From Acetobacterium tundrae (GTDB lineage: Bacteria; Bacillota; Clostridia; Eubacteriales; Eubacteriaceae): a stretch of DNA of 64,000 nucleotides. A model generated the notes under the pieces. That model did no database searches, was not told the DNA's origin, and saw nothing but the letters and a program-made list of their open reading frames with translations. Position numbers and translations under genes: made by a program. Shown here one piece after another: positions 38,601 through 46,424 of the stretch (its first letter is position 1; every line of letters begins with the position of its first letter). The stretch is from assembly GCF_008086615.1 (NCBI RefSeq), contig NZ_RXYB01000015.1, forward strand, positions 28,227 to 92,226, written 5' to 3'.

Positions 38601-38740
38601 CCTTCATAAAATACAAAATTTTCTTTTCCTTCTCGATTATCAATGGTCATTTTTAAAAGATTCATTTTTTCCCATTGCTTCGAAATATTATCTTCCCGTT
38701 CTCCAACATTTCCTTCTGTTAATGTTTTAAACTCTGCCAA
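35645..38740 (-). CDS. ileS: Isoleucyl-tRNA synthetase
   Basis: 1031 aa class I synthetase that charges tRNA-Ile. The HIGH signature appears as PGIHHVLARTLKD with PTANGRPGIHH, the KMSKS loop is QKMSKTKGN (about residue 600), and the zinc-ligand region CPRCGTG plus further CxxC motifs (WRCEC, IKCPDCGKT) are present. It is of the IleS2/eukaryote-like type, judging by length and the DUF5915-type C-terminus. The start is a TTG 7 bp after GGAGGT; the longer ATG frame runs into the T-box terminator. It is regulated by the T-box leader upstream. Confidence 0.93.
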   Translation of the reverse strand: MAEFKTLTEGNVGEREDNISKQWEKMNLLKMTIDNREGKENFVFYEGPPTANGRPGIHHVLARTLKDTVCKYKVMNGYRVVRKAGWDTHGLPVEIEVEKQLGLSSKPEIEAYGVEKFNKKCRESVFNYESQWREMSRKMGYFIDMEDPYITLDNNYIESVWWILDKFNKEGFLYEGHKIMPFCPRCGTGLASHEVAQGYQEIKSNTVVVAFKRRDADEYFLVWTTTPWTLAANVALAVHPEADYIKARSNGNVYICAKVLAPKLLGEDYEILAEMKGSALEYVEYEQLMPFVTPDKKAFYVTCADYVTTEDGTGIVHIAPAFGEDDYKVGRQYKLPVLQPVAENGKYTDTPWKGQFVMDADLDIIKWLKAEGKLFKKEKIVHNYPHCWRCKTPLLYYAKPSWYIEITKIKDRLIENNNGVEWYPDYVGEKRFGNWLENLNDWAISRTRYWGTPLNVWRCECGHIETVGSRKELVERAIEDIDETIELHRPYVDDVHIKCPDCGKTMNRVKDVIDCWFDSGSMPFAQYHYPFENKELWEEQFPADFICEGIDQTRGWFYSLLAISSFVTGKAPYKRVLVNDLILDAEGQKMSKTKGNTVDPFKMFEEYGADALRWYLLYVSPSWTPTRFDIKGLKEVQSKFFNTLKNTYHFFALYANTDKIDPREFFVPYEERPVIDAWILSKYNRLVKEVRQEMDIFDLTRAVRKIQNFVNEDLSNWYIRRNRRRFWGTELTADKKAVYNTTWEVLEGITRLCAPFAPYVTEEIYQKLTDGESVHLADYPEVNEALIKDDIEEPMDLVRDLVSLGRGAREDAKIKVRQPLSKIIVDGKYRETIGDLCVLLEEELNIKEVDFEDNLGDFMNYTLKPDFKVAGPILGKNVKLLGKALATVDPAEAVAKLESGESVVVNLDGENIELKKDFIDIRISAKEGFNVQMFNNKFIILDTTLNQELLDEGCAREFVSRIQQLRKSNGYEVMDRIDITYASDEQMDRAIEVYSDFIKTETLADHITIKPEAGETFNLNGHDTTIELEKK

Positions 38741-38771
38741 ATCTCTACCTCCACTAACTATAGCTATATTA

Positions 38772-39000
38772 AACCAAAAAAGCCCCTTGAAAAATTCAAG
38801 GGACGAAAAATCGCGGTACCACCCAAGTTGACACAATCTGCCCACTCATATGAATTTAACGATTCCCCGGGGTTCCCTACTTCATTAATTTCAGGAATCC
38901 TGTTCAAAGGTGATCTCCTTGAGGTATCTTTTAATAATCTTTCACCAAACCGATTACATCTCTGTTAAAGCTTTCCACAAGGCATCCTTATCATTACATT
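38772..39000 (-). promoter_or_regulatory. T-box riboswitch of ileS
   Basis: Leader RNA on the minus strand contains the diagnostic T-box sequence GGGTGGTACCGCG (38813-38825). Further downstream is an intrinsic terminator CCCTTGAA...TTCAAGGGG with a T-run (about 38775-38803). An AGAGA motif near the 5' end fits the base of stem I. Uncharged tRNA-Ile would stabilise the antiterminator and switch ileS on. I could not fix the specifier triplet with certainty. Confidence 0.93.
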
Positions 39001-39151
39001 TTATATTGTTTCATTAATATTATTAATCGAAACGTCTGTTTCATATTCTATACAAAATCTTTAATAAAATCAAGTTTTTTGAAATCTTTATTCAAATATT
39101 TAAGAATATCGGGTATAATGATGGCATTATTAGAATAAAAAGGAGTTAAAA

Positions 39152-39754
39152 ATGAAATTACGTTATATTCTGATTTCTGTCTTCATCATTGCGATTCTCA
39201 TTGTTGGCACAATTTTTGTTTTTCCAAAGCTGATAAAAAATACCAATACCAGTGGAACAGCGAGCACTACTACACCAGCAACAACACAACAAGAACAAAC
39301 AACCAATACAACCAATACCACCAGCAATCAGCCATCTGCTACGGCGACAACAACCGTTACCGTGCCCCAAGAAATGCAGACTGTTATTGATACAAATACC
39401 GATGAAATCTTCGTTGATAATTCTAAAAAATTAGCCACCAGTTATCCGAATCAATTGATCCCACTTTATGGGGTTCTTGACGTTGCCGATTCTTATCAAA
39501 TTACGAATGCAAACGGCGATCCCGGTTGGACGACGACCTATGTTTCAGGACTTGCAACGGGAGACATTGTATCTTTTTATCGTCCTCTTTTGCAGAATCA
39601 ATCTGATTATTCTGAAGAAACGGTATCCGATTCCACCTACCTCGATGCAACAGTTAGCGGATATTCAATCAGTATCACTGTATCTCCTAACAATTCGCAA
39701 AAAACGGATATGGCCGGCAATAGTTCCGTTACTATTTTCATCGAGCAAATCTAA
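39152..39754 (+). CDS. Membrane-anchored Thr-rich extracytoplasmic protein, unknown function
   Basis: 200 aa. One N-terminal membrane segment (ILISVFIIAILIVGTIFVF, about residues 5-24) is followed by a low-complexity Thr/Gln/Asn linker (about 33-75) and a globular C-terminal region of about 120 residues without a family I recognise. It looks like a signal-anchor protein exposed outside the membrane. AAAAGGAG precedes the ATG. No operon partners. Confidence 0.75.
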   Translation: MKLRYILISVFIIAILIVGTIFVFPKLIKNTNTSGTASTTTPATTQQEQTTNTTNTTSNQPSATATTTVTVPQEMQTVIDTNTDEIFVDNSKKLATSYPNQLIPLYGVLDVADSYQITNANGDPGWTTTYVSGLATGDIVSFYRPLLQNQSDYSEETVSDSTYLDATVSGYSISITVSPNNSQKTDMAGNSSVTIFIEQI

Positions 39755-39844
39755 TGAAAATCATAAATATTTTCATCGGAATCTTGCATTTTGAATGAAA
39801 TATGAGATAATCTATAGGAATACTATAGAAACTGAGGGCCTTTA

Positions 39845-40342
39845 ATGAACAGTCAAACAAAAAAAATTACTTATTCCGCCTTAATGATGGCACTTGTCTT
39901 CATCATGACATTTATTATCAGAATTCCCGTTTTTAATGGTTATATCCACTTAGGTGATGGCGCAGTCTTTTTATCGGCTTACATATTGGGACCCTGGGCT
40001 GGCCTTCTGGCCGCCGGGATTGGATCTGCCGGCGCTGATTATTTTGGCGGTTACAGCATTTATATGTTCCCTACATTTATAGCTAAGGGCTTGATGGCTT
40101 TTATATTTGGATACTTCATAAAACGCTATCCCGCAAAGAATATCCTATTCTTCGCATTTCCCGCAGTCATTGTCATGTCACTAGTCTATTATGTTTCGGA
40201 AGTAATCATGTATGGCAGCATCACCTCACCGCTTATCAATGTTCCTTTCAGCCTTTTACAAGGTTCAGTTGGGGTTGTCATTGTGACCATTCTCTACAAA
40301 CCACTGGAGCAATTTCGGTTGAATCCATTGAAATCAGAATAA
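39845..40342 (+). CDS. ECF transporter S component
   Basis: 165 aa with about five or six hydrophobic segments. The pattern YSALMMALVFIMTF, then NGYIHLGDGAVFLSAYILGPWAGLLAAGIGSAGAD, matches the ECF substrate-binding (S) family, PF07155-like. Such proteins pair with a shared EcfAAT energising module to import vitamins. That module is not in the window, and the substrate (riboflavin, folate, pantothenate or other) cannot be inferred. Confidence 0.82.
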   Translation: MNSQTKKITYSALMMALVFIMTFIIRIPVFNGYIHLGDGAVFLSAYILGPWAGLLAAGIGSAGADYFGGYSIYMFPTFIAKGLMAFIFGYFIKRYPAKNILFFAFPAVIVMSLVYYVSEVIMYGSITSPLINVPFSLLQGSVGVVIVTILYKPLEQFRLNPLKSE

Positions 40343-40345
40343 AAG

Positions 40346-40391
40346 AAAGCTGTTGCAAACCCTATTTAAGTGGTTTACAGCAGCTTTTTTA
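40346..40391. terminator. Bidirectional terminator after the ECF gene
   Basis: AAAGCTGTTGCAAACC pairs with GGTTTACAGCAGCTTT through two mismatches or wobbles, followed by TTTTTT on the plus strand. It also faces the convergent carbonic-anhydrase-like gene. Confidence 0.85.
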
Positions 40392-40416
40392 ATCTAATTT
40401 TTCAGCCCCCATTATT

Positions 40417-40887
40417 TTACATATAACGTTTCATCGTATCCAAATACTCTTCGGCATTATCGCGAATAGACTGTACTTCCTCGGCATTTAAGTCTCTGAT
40501 TCTTTTTGCTGGGCTGCCGAAAATCAAAGAATTTGGCGGATATATTTTCCCCTGTGTCACCAAAGATCCCGCCCCAACGATGGAATTATCCCCAATTTTT
40601 GCGCCATTCAGAATAATCGCGCCCATCCCAATAAGAACGTTGTCACCAATTTCGCAGCCATGAATAATGGCATTATGTCCAATACTTACACCATTTCCAA
40701 TAATAGTAGGATATCCCGGTGCCACATGGACCACCGTTCCATCTTGAATATTCGTTCGATCTCCGATGGTGATGGTATCCACATCGCCACGGATTACCGT
40801 TTGAAACCAGATGCTAATATAATTTCCAAGTGTCACTTTTCCAACCACATCCGCACTTTTTGCAATAAAAGCAGTTTTCCCCAGCAT
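40417..40887 (-). CDS. Gamma-carbonic anhydrase-like hexapeptide protein
   Basis: About 156 aa, a left-handed beta-helix of hexapeptide repeats in the gamma-CA/PaaY/YrdA family. Metal-ligand histidines are in VVHVAPG, SIGHNAIIHGC, and the segment NIQDGTVVHV is typical. Many members are not proven carbonic anhydrases; some act as acyltransferases or CoA-ester thioesterases. GAGG precedes two adjacent ATGs (40890 and 40887); the second gives better spacing. Confidence 0.85.
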   Translation of the reverse strand: MLGKTAFIAKSADVVGKVTLGNYISIWFQTVIRGDVDTITIGDRTNIQDGTVVHVAPGYPTIIGNGVSIGHNAIIHGCEIGDNVLIGMGAIILNGAKIGDNSIVGAGSLVTQGKIYPPNSLIFGSPAKRIRDLNAEEVQSIRDNAEEYLDTMKRYM

Positions 40888-41023
40888 CATTTTCCTCTTC
40901 ACCCTCATTTCTTAAGATGTCCTCATAATACCCTCTTTCGAACATTTTGTAAATAATTTTCCCGACTTCACCGACTACTTATGATAAAATAGACAATAAA
41001 ACGAAAACACAAAGGATGAATCC

Positions 41024-42913
41024 ATGAATATTGCAAGTATTGAAAATCTAAAAAAAAGCTATGGTGTGAAAGCACTTTTTAATAATATCTCCTTTAACAT
41101 CTCCGATACCGATAAGATTGGCGTTATCGGAGTCAATGGTTCAGGGAAAACTTCTTTGTTGAAAATCATTGGTAACCTGGATACTCCTGATGAAGGTGAA
41201 GTGAAATTCTTTGGGTCCAAACGAGTGGGAATTCTGCCCCAGGACCCGGACCTTGATCCTGACATAACGGTTCTCGATCAGGTATTTAGCGCCAATTCCC
41301 CGGAAATGAATCTTGTCAGAGATTATGAATCAACCCTGATGGCGTTAGAGCAATCTTCTGAAGATGTCTCCTTGCAAAAGCGCTTGTTGGGCTTATCTCA
41401 AAAAATTGATGATGAAAATCTCTGGAACCTTAAATCTCAGGTGGAAACCATTCTGTCTCAACTGGGCATTTCAGACTATGATAAACGCATCGGGCATCTT
41501 TCCGGCGGACAGCGGAAACGTGTTGCTATGGCTTCTGCTTTGCTCACTCCTTGTGATCTGCTGATTCTTGATGAACCGACTAATCATCTTGATAATGATA
41601 CAATTGCCTGGTTGGAAAATTACCTTCTAAACCGTCACGAAGCATTGCTGATGGTAACCCATGACCGTTATTTTTTAGACCGGGTGGTTAATCGAACCAT
41701 TGAGTTGGACAAAGGAAATCTGTATGAATATGACGGAAACTACTCGAATTTTTTAGAACAAAAAGCAAACCGAAAAGTTGTTCAGACTGCCATTGAAGAA
41801 AAGCGCCAAAATCTTTATCGCCGCGAGCTTTCCTGGATACGCCGGGGCGCCCGGGCGCGAACGACCAAGCAGAAAGCACGGATTCAGCGTTTTGACGAAA
41901 TAAAAGATCGTGCCACAGACTTGAGCGAAACGCAATTGGAAATATCGGTTGGTTTTACCCGACTTGGTAAGAAAGTCATTGAAATCGATCATTTAAAAAA
42001 ATCCTTTGGCGCCCAAACAATCATTGCCGATTTTAGTGTCATTCTTGGTCAAAACGAACGCATTGGCATTATTGGTAAAAATGGTCTTGGAAAATCGACC
42101 CTACTCAATCTCATTTCCGGTAAACTGAAACCCGACTCGGGCACTATCTCCCTTGGCGAAACCGTCAAGCTCGGTTACTTTTCTCAGGAATCTGAGGATA
42201 TGGATCTTAACCTTCGATGTATTGACTATATTCGAGAAAAAGCCGAGTACATGGAAAATTCCCATGGCGAAACCGTTACCGCGGCACAAATGATGGAATT
42301 GTTTCTGTTTGATAAGAATAGTCAGTGGGTCTACATCTCCGAATTATCCGGTGGAGAACGCCGACGACTCTATCTCTTAGGCATTCTGATCATGGCTCCG
42401 AATGTTCTTCTCTTTGATGAACCGACCAATGACCTGGACATTGAGACCCTGACCATTTTAGAGTCCTACCTTGATGATTTCCAGGGCGCGGTATTGATTG
42501 TTTCCCATGACCGTTATTTTCTGGATCGCACCTGTGAACAGATTTATTCTTTTGACGGCAACGGCGTGATCACCACCCAAACCGGGAATTATTCGGACTA
42601 CATTGCCAAGCATCCATTAGGATTTAATAAACAAGAAGAACCATTAGAAAAAGCGGTCAAAGTAAAAATCGAGAAACCCAAAATTCGAAAGCCTGGTTTG
42701 ACCTATAAAGAAAAGCGAGAACAGGAACTTTTAATCGATACCCTGGAAAAGAAAGAAAAGCGGCTGGATGATGTGACGCAGAAAATCGCTATCATCACCA
42801 GTGATTACACCACCCTCCAGGAATTATCGGAAGAAATGGCTGCTTTGGAAGAAGAAATACTTGAAATCATGGAACGACTTGAAACTCTGGAAGCACTGGA
42901 AAATGGAATTTGA
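41024..42913 (+). CDS. ABC-F family ATPase, Uup-like
   Basis: 629 aa, two ABC ATPase domains in one chain and no membrane segments. Domain 1 has Walker A GVNGSGKTS, signature LSGGQRKR and Walker B LLILDEPTNHLD. Domain 2 has GKNGLGKST, LSGGERRR and VLLFDEPTNDLD. The interdomain linker and a C-terminal coiled coil (about 565-629, rich in Glu/Lys) fit Uup/ABC-F proteins, which act on ribosomes or on branched DNA intermediates. Monocistronic. Confidence 0.9.
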   Translation: MNIASIENLKKSYGVKALFNNISFNISDTDKIGVIGVNGSGKTSLLKIIGNLDTPDEGEVKFFGSKRVGILPQDPDLDPDITVLDQVFSANSPEMNLVRDYESTLMALEQSSEDVSLQKRLLGLSQKIDDENLWNLKSQVETILSQLGISDYDKRIGHLSGGQRKRVAMASALLTPCDLLILDEPTNHLDNDTIAWLENYLLNRHEALLMVTHDRYFLDRVVNRTIELDKGNLYEYDGNYSNFLEQKANRKVVQTAIEEKRQNLYRRELSWIRRGARARTTKQKARIQRFDEIKDRATDLSETQLEISVGFTRLGKKVIEIDHLKKSFGAQTIIADFSVILGQNERIGIIGKNGLGKSTLLNLISGKLKPDSGTISLGETVKLGYFSQESEDMDLNLRCIDYIREKAEYMENSHGETVTAAQMMELFLFDKNSQWVYISELSGGERRRLYLLGILIMAPNVLLFDEPTNDLDIETLTILESYLDDFQGAVLIVSHDRYFLDRTCEQIYSFDGNGVITTQTGNYSDYIAKHPLGFNKQEEPLEKAVKVKIEKPKIRKPGLTYKEKREQELLIDTLEKKEKRLDDVTQKIAIITSDYTTLQELSEEMAALEEEILEIMERLETLEALENGI

Positions 42914-42942
42914 TATTGAATATTGACAAAATACAACCGTAA

Positions 42943-43037
42943 GTCTGGGAGAGGAACATCAGTTTCGGCATCATGGCGAACAGGCATTAGCCTGTCCGAT
43001 TATACAGCAGACAACGATTTACTATTATCTCCCGGAC
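42943..43037. repeat. Palindromic repeat element, second copy
   Basis: 95 bp with imperfect inverted ends (GTCTGGGAGA at 42943 and TCTCCCGGAC at 43037). It holds the 51-bp core at 42972-43022, starting CATGGCGAACAGGC and ending GACAACGATTTAC, shared with 35517-35567 and 44014-44064. It lies between the ABC-F gene and the exonuclease gene. Confidence 0.8.
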
Positions 43038-43082
43038 GATTTATAACTTATTGTAATTATTATACAAATTGAAAGGTGACTT

Positions 43083-43844
43083 ATGAAAATTATTTCTTGG
43101 AATGTTAACGGCATCCGCGCCGTTGAGAAAAAAGGGTTTATCCCCTTTATTGAAGCAGAACAGCCGGATATTTTATGCCTTCAGGAAACGAAAGCCCACG
43201 ATCATCAGCTTGAGGAAAGTTTATTGAATATTCCGGGCTATACCGCCTATTTTCATTCAGGCGAACGGAAAGGTTACAGCGGAACCGCCGTTTATTATAA
43301 AACAGCACCACTCTCCATTAAAACCGGCCTTTCCGACCCAGTTTTCAACAATGAAGGGCGAACCATTATCTTGGAATACCCTGACTTCATTCTCTATAAT
43401 GTCTATTTTCCAAACGGACAAAAAGACGATGAACGCCTTCAATTTAAAATGGATTTTAACCATTGTCTTTTAAAGGATGTCCAAGCTCTCTTAGATTCAG
43501 ATAAAAACGTCATCGTCTGCGGCGACATCAATACCGCTCATCGGGAAAGCGACTTGAAAAACCCTAAAGAAAATTCCAAGCGATCCGGTTTTCTTCCGAT
43601 CGAACGAGCCTGGATTGATGATTTTCTCAATATCGGCATGGTGGACAGCTGGCGTATCCAGCACCCGGATGAAATTAAGTACAGCTGGTGGTCTTATCGG
43701 TTTAATGCCCGAAACAACAATGCCGGATGGCGGATTGATTCCTTCTTTGTCTCGGAAAATTTCATGTCAAAAGTTGAATCCACCGATATTTTAAATGATG
43801 TAACCGGCTCTGATCATTGCCCCATTGTATTAACCCTGAAATAA
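43083..43844 (+). CDS. xth: Exodeoxyribonuclease III (AP endonuclease)
   Basis: 253 aa, ExoIII/ExoA family of base-excision repair. SWNVNGIRA, the metal-binding Glu in CLQETKAHD, VYFPNGQ, the catalytic Asp/Asn in VCGDINTAH and the C-terminal GSDHCPIVL with the active-site Asp/His are all intact. Start: ATG behind GAAAGGTG. It lies between two members of the palindromic repeat family and is followed by the 78-bp inverted-repeat element. Confidence 0.94.
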   Translation: MKIISWNVNGIRAVEKKGFIPFIEAEQPDILCLQETKAHDHQLEESLLNIPGYTAYFHSGERKGYSGTAVYYKTAPLSIKTGLSDPVFNNEGRTIILEYPDFILYNVYFPNGQKDDERLQFKMDFNHCLLKDVQALLDSDKNVIVCGDINTAHRESDLKNPKENSKRSGFLPIERAWIDDFLNIGMVDSWRIQHPDEIKYSWWSYRFNARNNNAGWRIDSFFVSENFMSKVESTDILNDVTGSDHCPIVLTLK

Positions 43845-43893
43845 ATCACCCTGTTGATTTTTAATGTCGAAAAATCATATTGAGGTATACCTA

Positions 43894-43971
43894 GTAGGGG
43901 CGATCCATTGATTGCCCGAAAACGTTGATTTTTTGTAACAACGTCACGAGGCGATCATGGATCGCCCCTAC
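43894..43971. mobile_element. 78-bp MITE-like element with 14-bp perfect inverted ends
   Basis: GTAGGGGCGATCCA (43894-43907) and TGGATCGCCCCTAC (43958-43971) are exact inverted repeats. The pairing continues inward (TGATTGCC/GGCGATCA with one wobble) and in the centre ACGTTG pairs with CAACGT. The whole element folds into one hairpin. Ends starting GTAGGGGCGA resemble widespread non-autonomous repeats. No coding capacity. Confidence 0.75.
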
Positions 43972-44013
43972 AGCATGATGTTTTGCACAATCTGCAACAA
44001 ACTAAACATTAAT

Positions 44014-44064
44014 CATGGCGAACCGGCATCAGCCTGTCCGATCATGCCGCCGACAACGATTTAC
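44014..44064. repeat. Palindromic repeat element, third core copy
   Basis: A 51-bp core, CATGGCGAACCGGC...GACAACGATTTAC, matches those at 42972-43022 (same strand) and 35517-35567 (opposite strand). The outer arms are weak here. It lies between convergent xth and murE. Confidence 0.78.
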
Positions 44065-44094
44065 CATTGTCAGCCAGGACGTTTTTAGACAACC

Positions 44095-45567
44095 CTATTT
44101 AAGCCTGGCTATGGCTTCTCTGACCGTATCCCATTCGTTGTAATATAATGTTTCATCTTTCATAATCTCTTGCTTTTCATGGCCTTTTCCTGCTAGAACC
44201 AACACATCACCAGATTTACACAAAGATGCGCCAAAATAGACGCCTTCTTTACGTGTTTCAACAGTGTAGTACTGATCAGTTTTCTCTCGAACACCTGCTG
44301 CCACGGCATTAATAATATCCATCGGATTTTCACTGGCAGGGTTATCTGAAGTTATCACCACGATATCTGCGAACTCTCCGGCTATTCGTCCCATAATCGG
44401 TCTCTTTTCCTTATCGCGGTCACCATTGCATCCGAAGACCAGGACAATTCGCCCTTTAAATATCTCTCTAATTGATTTCAGCAATTTTTCCAAAGAATCT
44501 GGGGAATGTGCATAATCAATAACGACATCAAAAAGAGCATCAACATCTAAATGCTCCATTCGGCCTTCAACACCTGGCATTGATGCCATTGCTTTTTTTA
44601 TAATCGCCATCGGCACACCTTCTTCAATGGCATTTATCATCGCCGCCATTGCATTGTAGACCATAACCTCGCCAGGAATACTTAAAAATATTTCTTCCTC
44701 ACCAACTGGCGTAACAAGGGTGAAAGTCGTCCCATTCATATTAAAAACCATATCACTGGCGACATAATCGTTTGTTGAATTTTTTCCATAGGTAATGATC
44801 GGAGTATCTGTTTTTTCTTCAAGAATTTCACATAACATTTGCCCCCATTGATCATCGCCATTAATAATATTCGCTTTCTTGACATGATAAAAAAGTTTGG
44901 CTTTTGCGTCAAAATAGTTCTGGAAAGTCTTATGATAATCCAAATGATCTTGGGTAAGGTTGGTAAAAATACCATAATCAAACGCCACCCCGTTTACCCG
45001 ATCTAATGCCAGGCCGTGAGAAGACACTTCCATAAACAAATGTGAACAATCAGCATCTTTCATTTCTTTAATGATTTCTTGAATCTCCAAAGATTCAGGT
45101 GTCGTCCGCCCGCGATTGTCAATGACTTCATCTTCAACCAAATTTTGGATTGTTCCAATTAAGCCGCATTTTTCTCCCTGCATTTCGAAAATATGTTTAA
45201 GCATATACGTTAGCGATGTTTTTCCATTTGTTCCAGTCACGCCTGTTACTACCATCGATTCTGATGGTTTATGATAAAAACGATTTGCCAATAGACCAAG
45301 AGCAAAGCGAGAATCCGAAACTTTTATATAGGTAACGTTTTTATCATACTCGGCCAAATCATTTTGATAAACGACCGCGCATGCTCCCTGATCGATTGCG
45401 TTTCCTATGTATTTATGACCGTCTGTTATATATCCAACAATCGCAACAAAAATGCTTTCTTTTTCTGTTTCTTTAGAGTTGTATACGACCTTGCTTATTT
45501 TCTTCTCAGATATATTGTTCTTTATTTCCAGAACTTTTAAATCTTGAATTAATTCTTCTAATTTCAT
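44095..45567 (-). CDS. murE: MurE-type UDP-MurNAc-tripeptide synthetase
   Basis: 490 aa Mur ligase that adds the third amino acid of the peptidoglycan stem peptide. The P-loop is VTGVTGTNGKTS (about 107-118), the TTPES motif is present, and the carbamylated-Lys region is FDAKAKLFYH. The specificity motif reads DNPAS at residues 408-412. Meso-diaminopimelate enzymes have DNPR, so a different third residue is expected. Start: ATG after GGAAGGAAAC. Apparently monocistronic, placed apart from the usual mur cluster, so a second MurE elsewhere is possible. Confidence 0.9.
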   Translation of the reverse strand: MKLEELIQDLKVLEIKNNISEKKISKVVYNSKETEKESIFVAIVGYITDGHKYIGNAIDQGACAVVYQNDLAEYDKNVTYIKVSDSRFALGLLANRFYHKPSESMVVTGVTGTNGKTSLTYMLKHIFEMQGEKCGLIGTIQNLVEDEVIDNRGRTTPESLEIQEIIKEMKDADCSHLFMEVSSHGLALDRVNGVAFDYGIFTNLTQDHLDYHKTFQNYFDAKAKLFYHVKKANIINGDDQWGQMLCEILEEKTDTPIITYGKNSTNDYVASDMVFNMNGTTFTLVTPVGEEEIFLSIPGEVMVYNAMAAMINAIEEGVPMAIIKKAMASMPGVEGRMEHLDVDALFDVVIDYAHSPDSLEKLLKSIREIFKGRIVLVFGCNGDRDKEKRPIMGRIAGEFADIVVITSDNPASENPMDIINAVAAGVREKTDQYYTVETRKEGVYFGASLCKSGDVLVLAGKGHEKQEIMKDETLYYNEWDTVREAIARLK

Positions 45568-45663
45568 CCTGTTTCCTTCCTAATTTATCCTTAAAAGACA
45601 GTACTTTCTTATTATTATACTTCTTTGCGAATTCACTGTCTATAAAGGTATTTTTTAGCAACT

Positions 45664-45691
45664 AAAAAAGAGACGCTTATTCCGGCATCTC
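45664..45691 (-). terminator. Terminator of the DUF1638-GntR-corrinoid operon
   Basis: On the minus strand GAGATGC pairs with GCGTCTC, followed by TTTTTTAG, just beyond the DUF1638 gene stop. Confidence 0.75.
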
Positions 45692-45712
45692 CTTACTAAT
45701 TATTAAATTATC

Positions 45713-46402
45713 TCAAAAGACATTTTGTGTGCCGGTAACCGCACATTGCACACCAAAATCATCCTTTGTGATTTCTGTCCCTGGCGAGATCAGGACTACC
45801 TGATGATCCCATTTAAGAGAAAGGAACATTTCCAAAAGTTCAACATCACCATTGGTAATTACAAAATCCAATTTAAGAACCTGGCTTAGATGTCTTGCGC
45901 AATGAATCCAATTTTCCAAATCATAAGATCCATCGTCAATCATCATCAGAGACCCATAATTTTTAAACATAATTTCCATAATCATTTCGGCTCTTTTAGG
46001 ACCGTATTTATTTATGGCATAATGATATTCTTCTTTTAATGACTTTTTTCCTTCCATCCAGCCTTTAGTGATAAAATAGGTTTCTCCCCGGAGTGCCTTT
46101 AGTCCCTTTTTTTTATGAAGCAGCATGTGAATACAATCTTCTGACCGAAGGAATGCCAATTTTGTATTGGCGCTGATCAGCCCAACTAAGCCCTTCCCAC
46201 AATTTCCATATGCCAATAAAATCATTTCATAATCTTGATGGTTATTTATTTCTTCTTGCAGTGCATTTCTCAAATAATCAGGATTAATATGAAGATCCGA
46301 GCTCATCCAAATTGTATCATAAGTTATGTCAGTATTTTTCATAGCTAGGGTCATCTCATCTTTAATCATACTACATGCGATTAATAAGATACTTTTTTTC
46401 AT
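45713..46402 (-). CDS. DUF1638 protein
   Basis: 229 aa. It resembles the DUF1638 family, often found beside corrinoid methyltransferase genes of methylotrophic archaea and acetogens, with no established function. The LLIACSMIKDEM start, LAYGNCGKGLVGL and the RSEDCIHMLL segment contain conserved Cys/His residues that could bind a metal or corrinoid. It is the last gene of a leftward three-gene unit, 22 bp after the GntR regulator. Confidence 0.75.
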   Translation of the reverse strand: MKKSILLIACSMIKDEMTLAMKNTDITYDTIWMSSDLHINPDYLRNALQEEINNHQDYEMILLAYGNCGKGLVGLISANTKLAFLRSEDCIHMLLHKKKGLKALRGETYFITKGWMEGKKSLKEEYHYAINKYGPKRAEMIMEIMFKNYGSLMMIDDGSYDLENWIHCARHLSQVLKLDFVITNGDVELLEMFLSLKWDHQVVLISPGTEITKDDFGVQCAVTGTQNVF

Positions 46403-46424
46403 CCCATACCTCTGTTATTCATAA

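Noticed and set aside
38741..38845. N-terminal extension of IleS
   Set aside because: It would be encoded by the T-box terminator and its antiterminator sequence. The TTG at 38740 is correctly spaced from GGAGGT.
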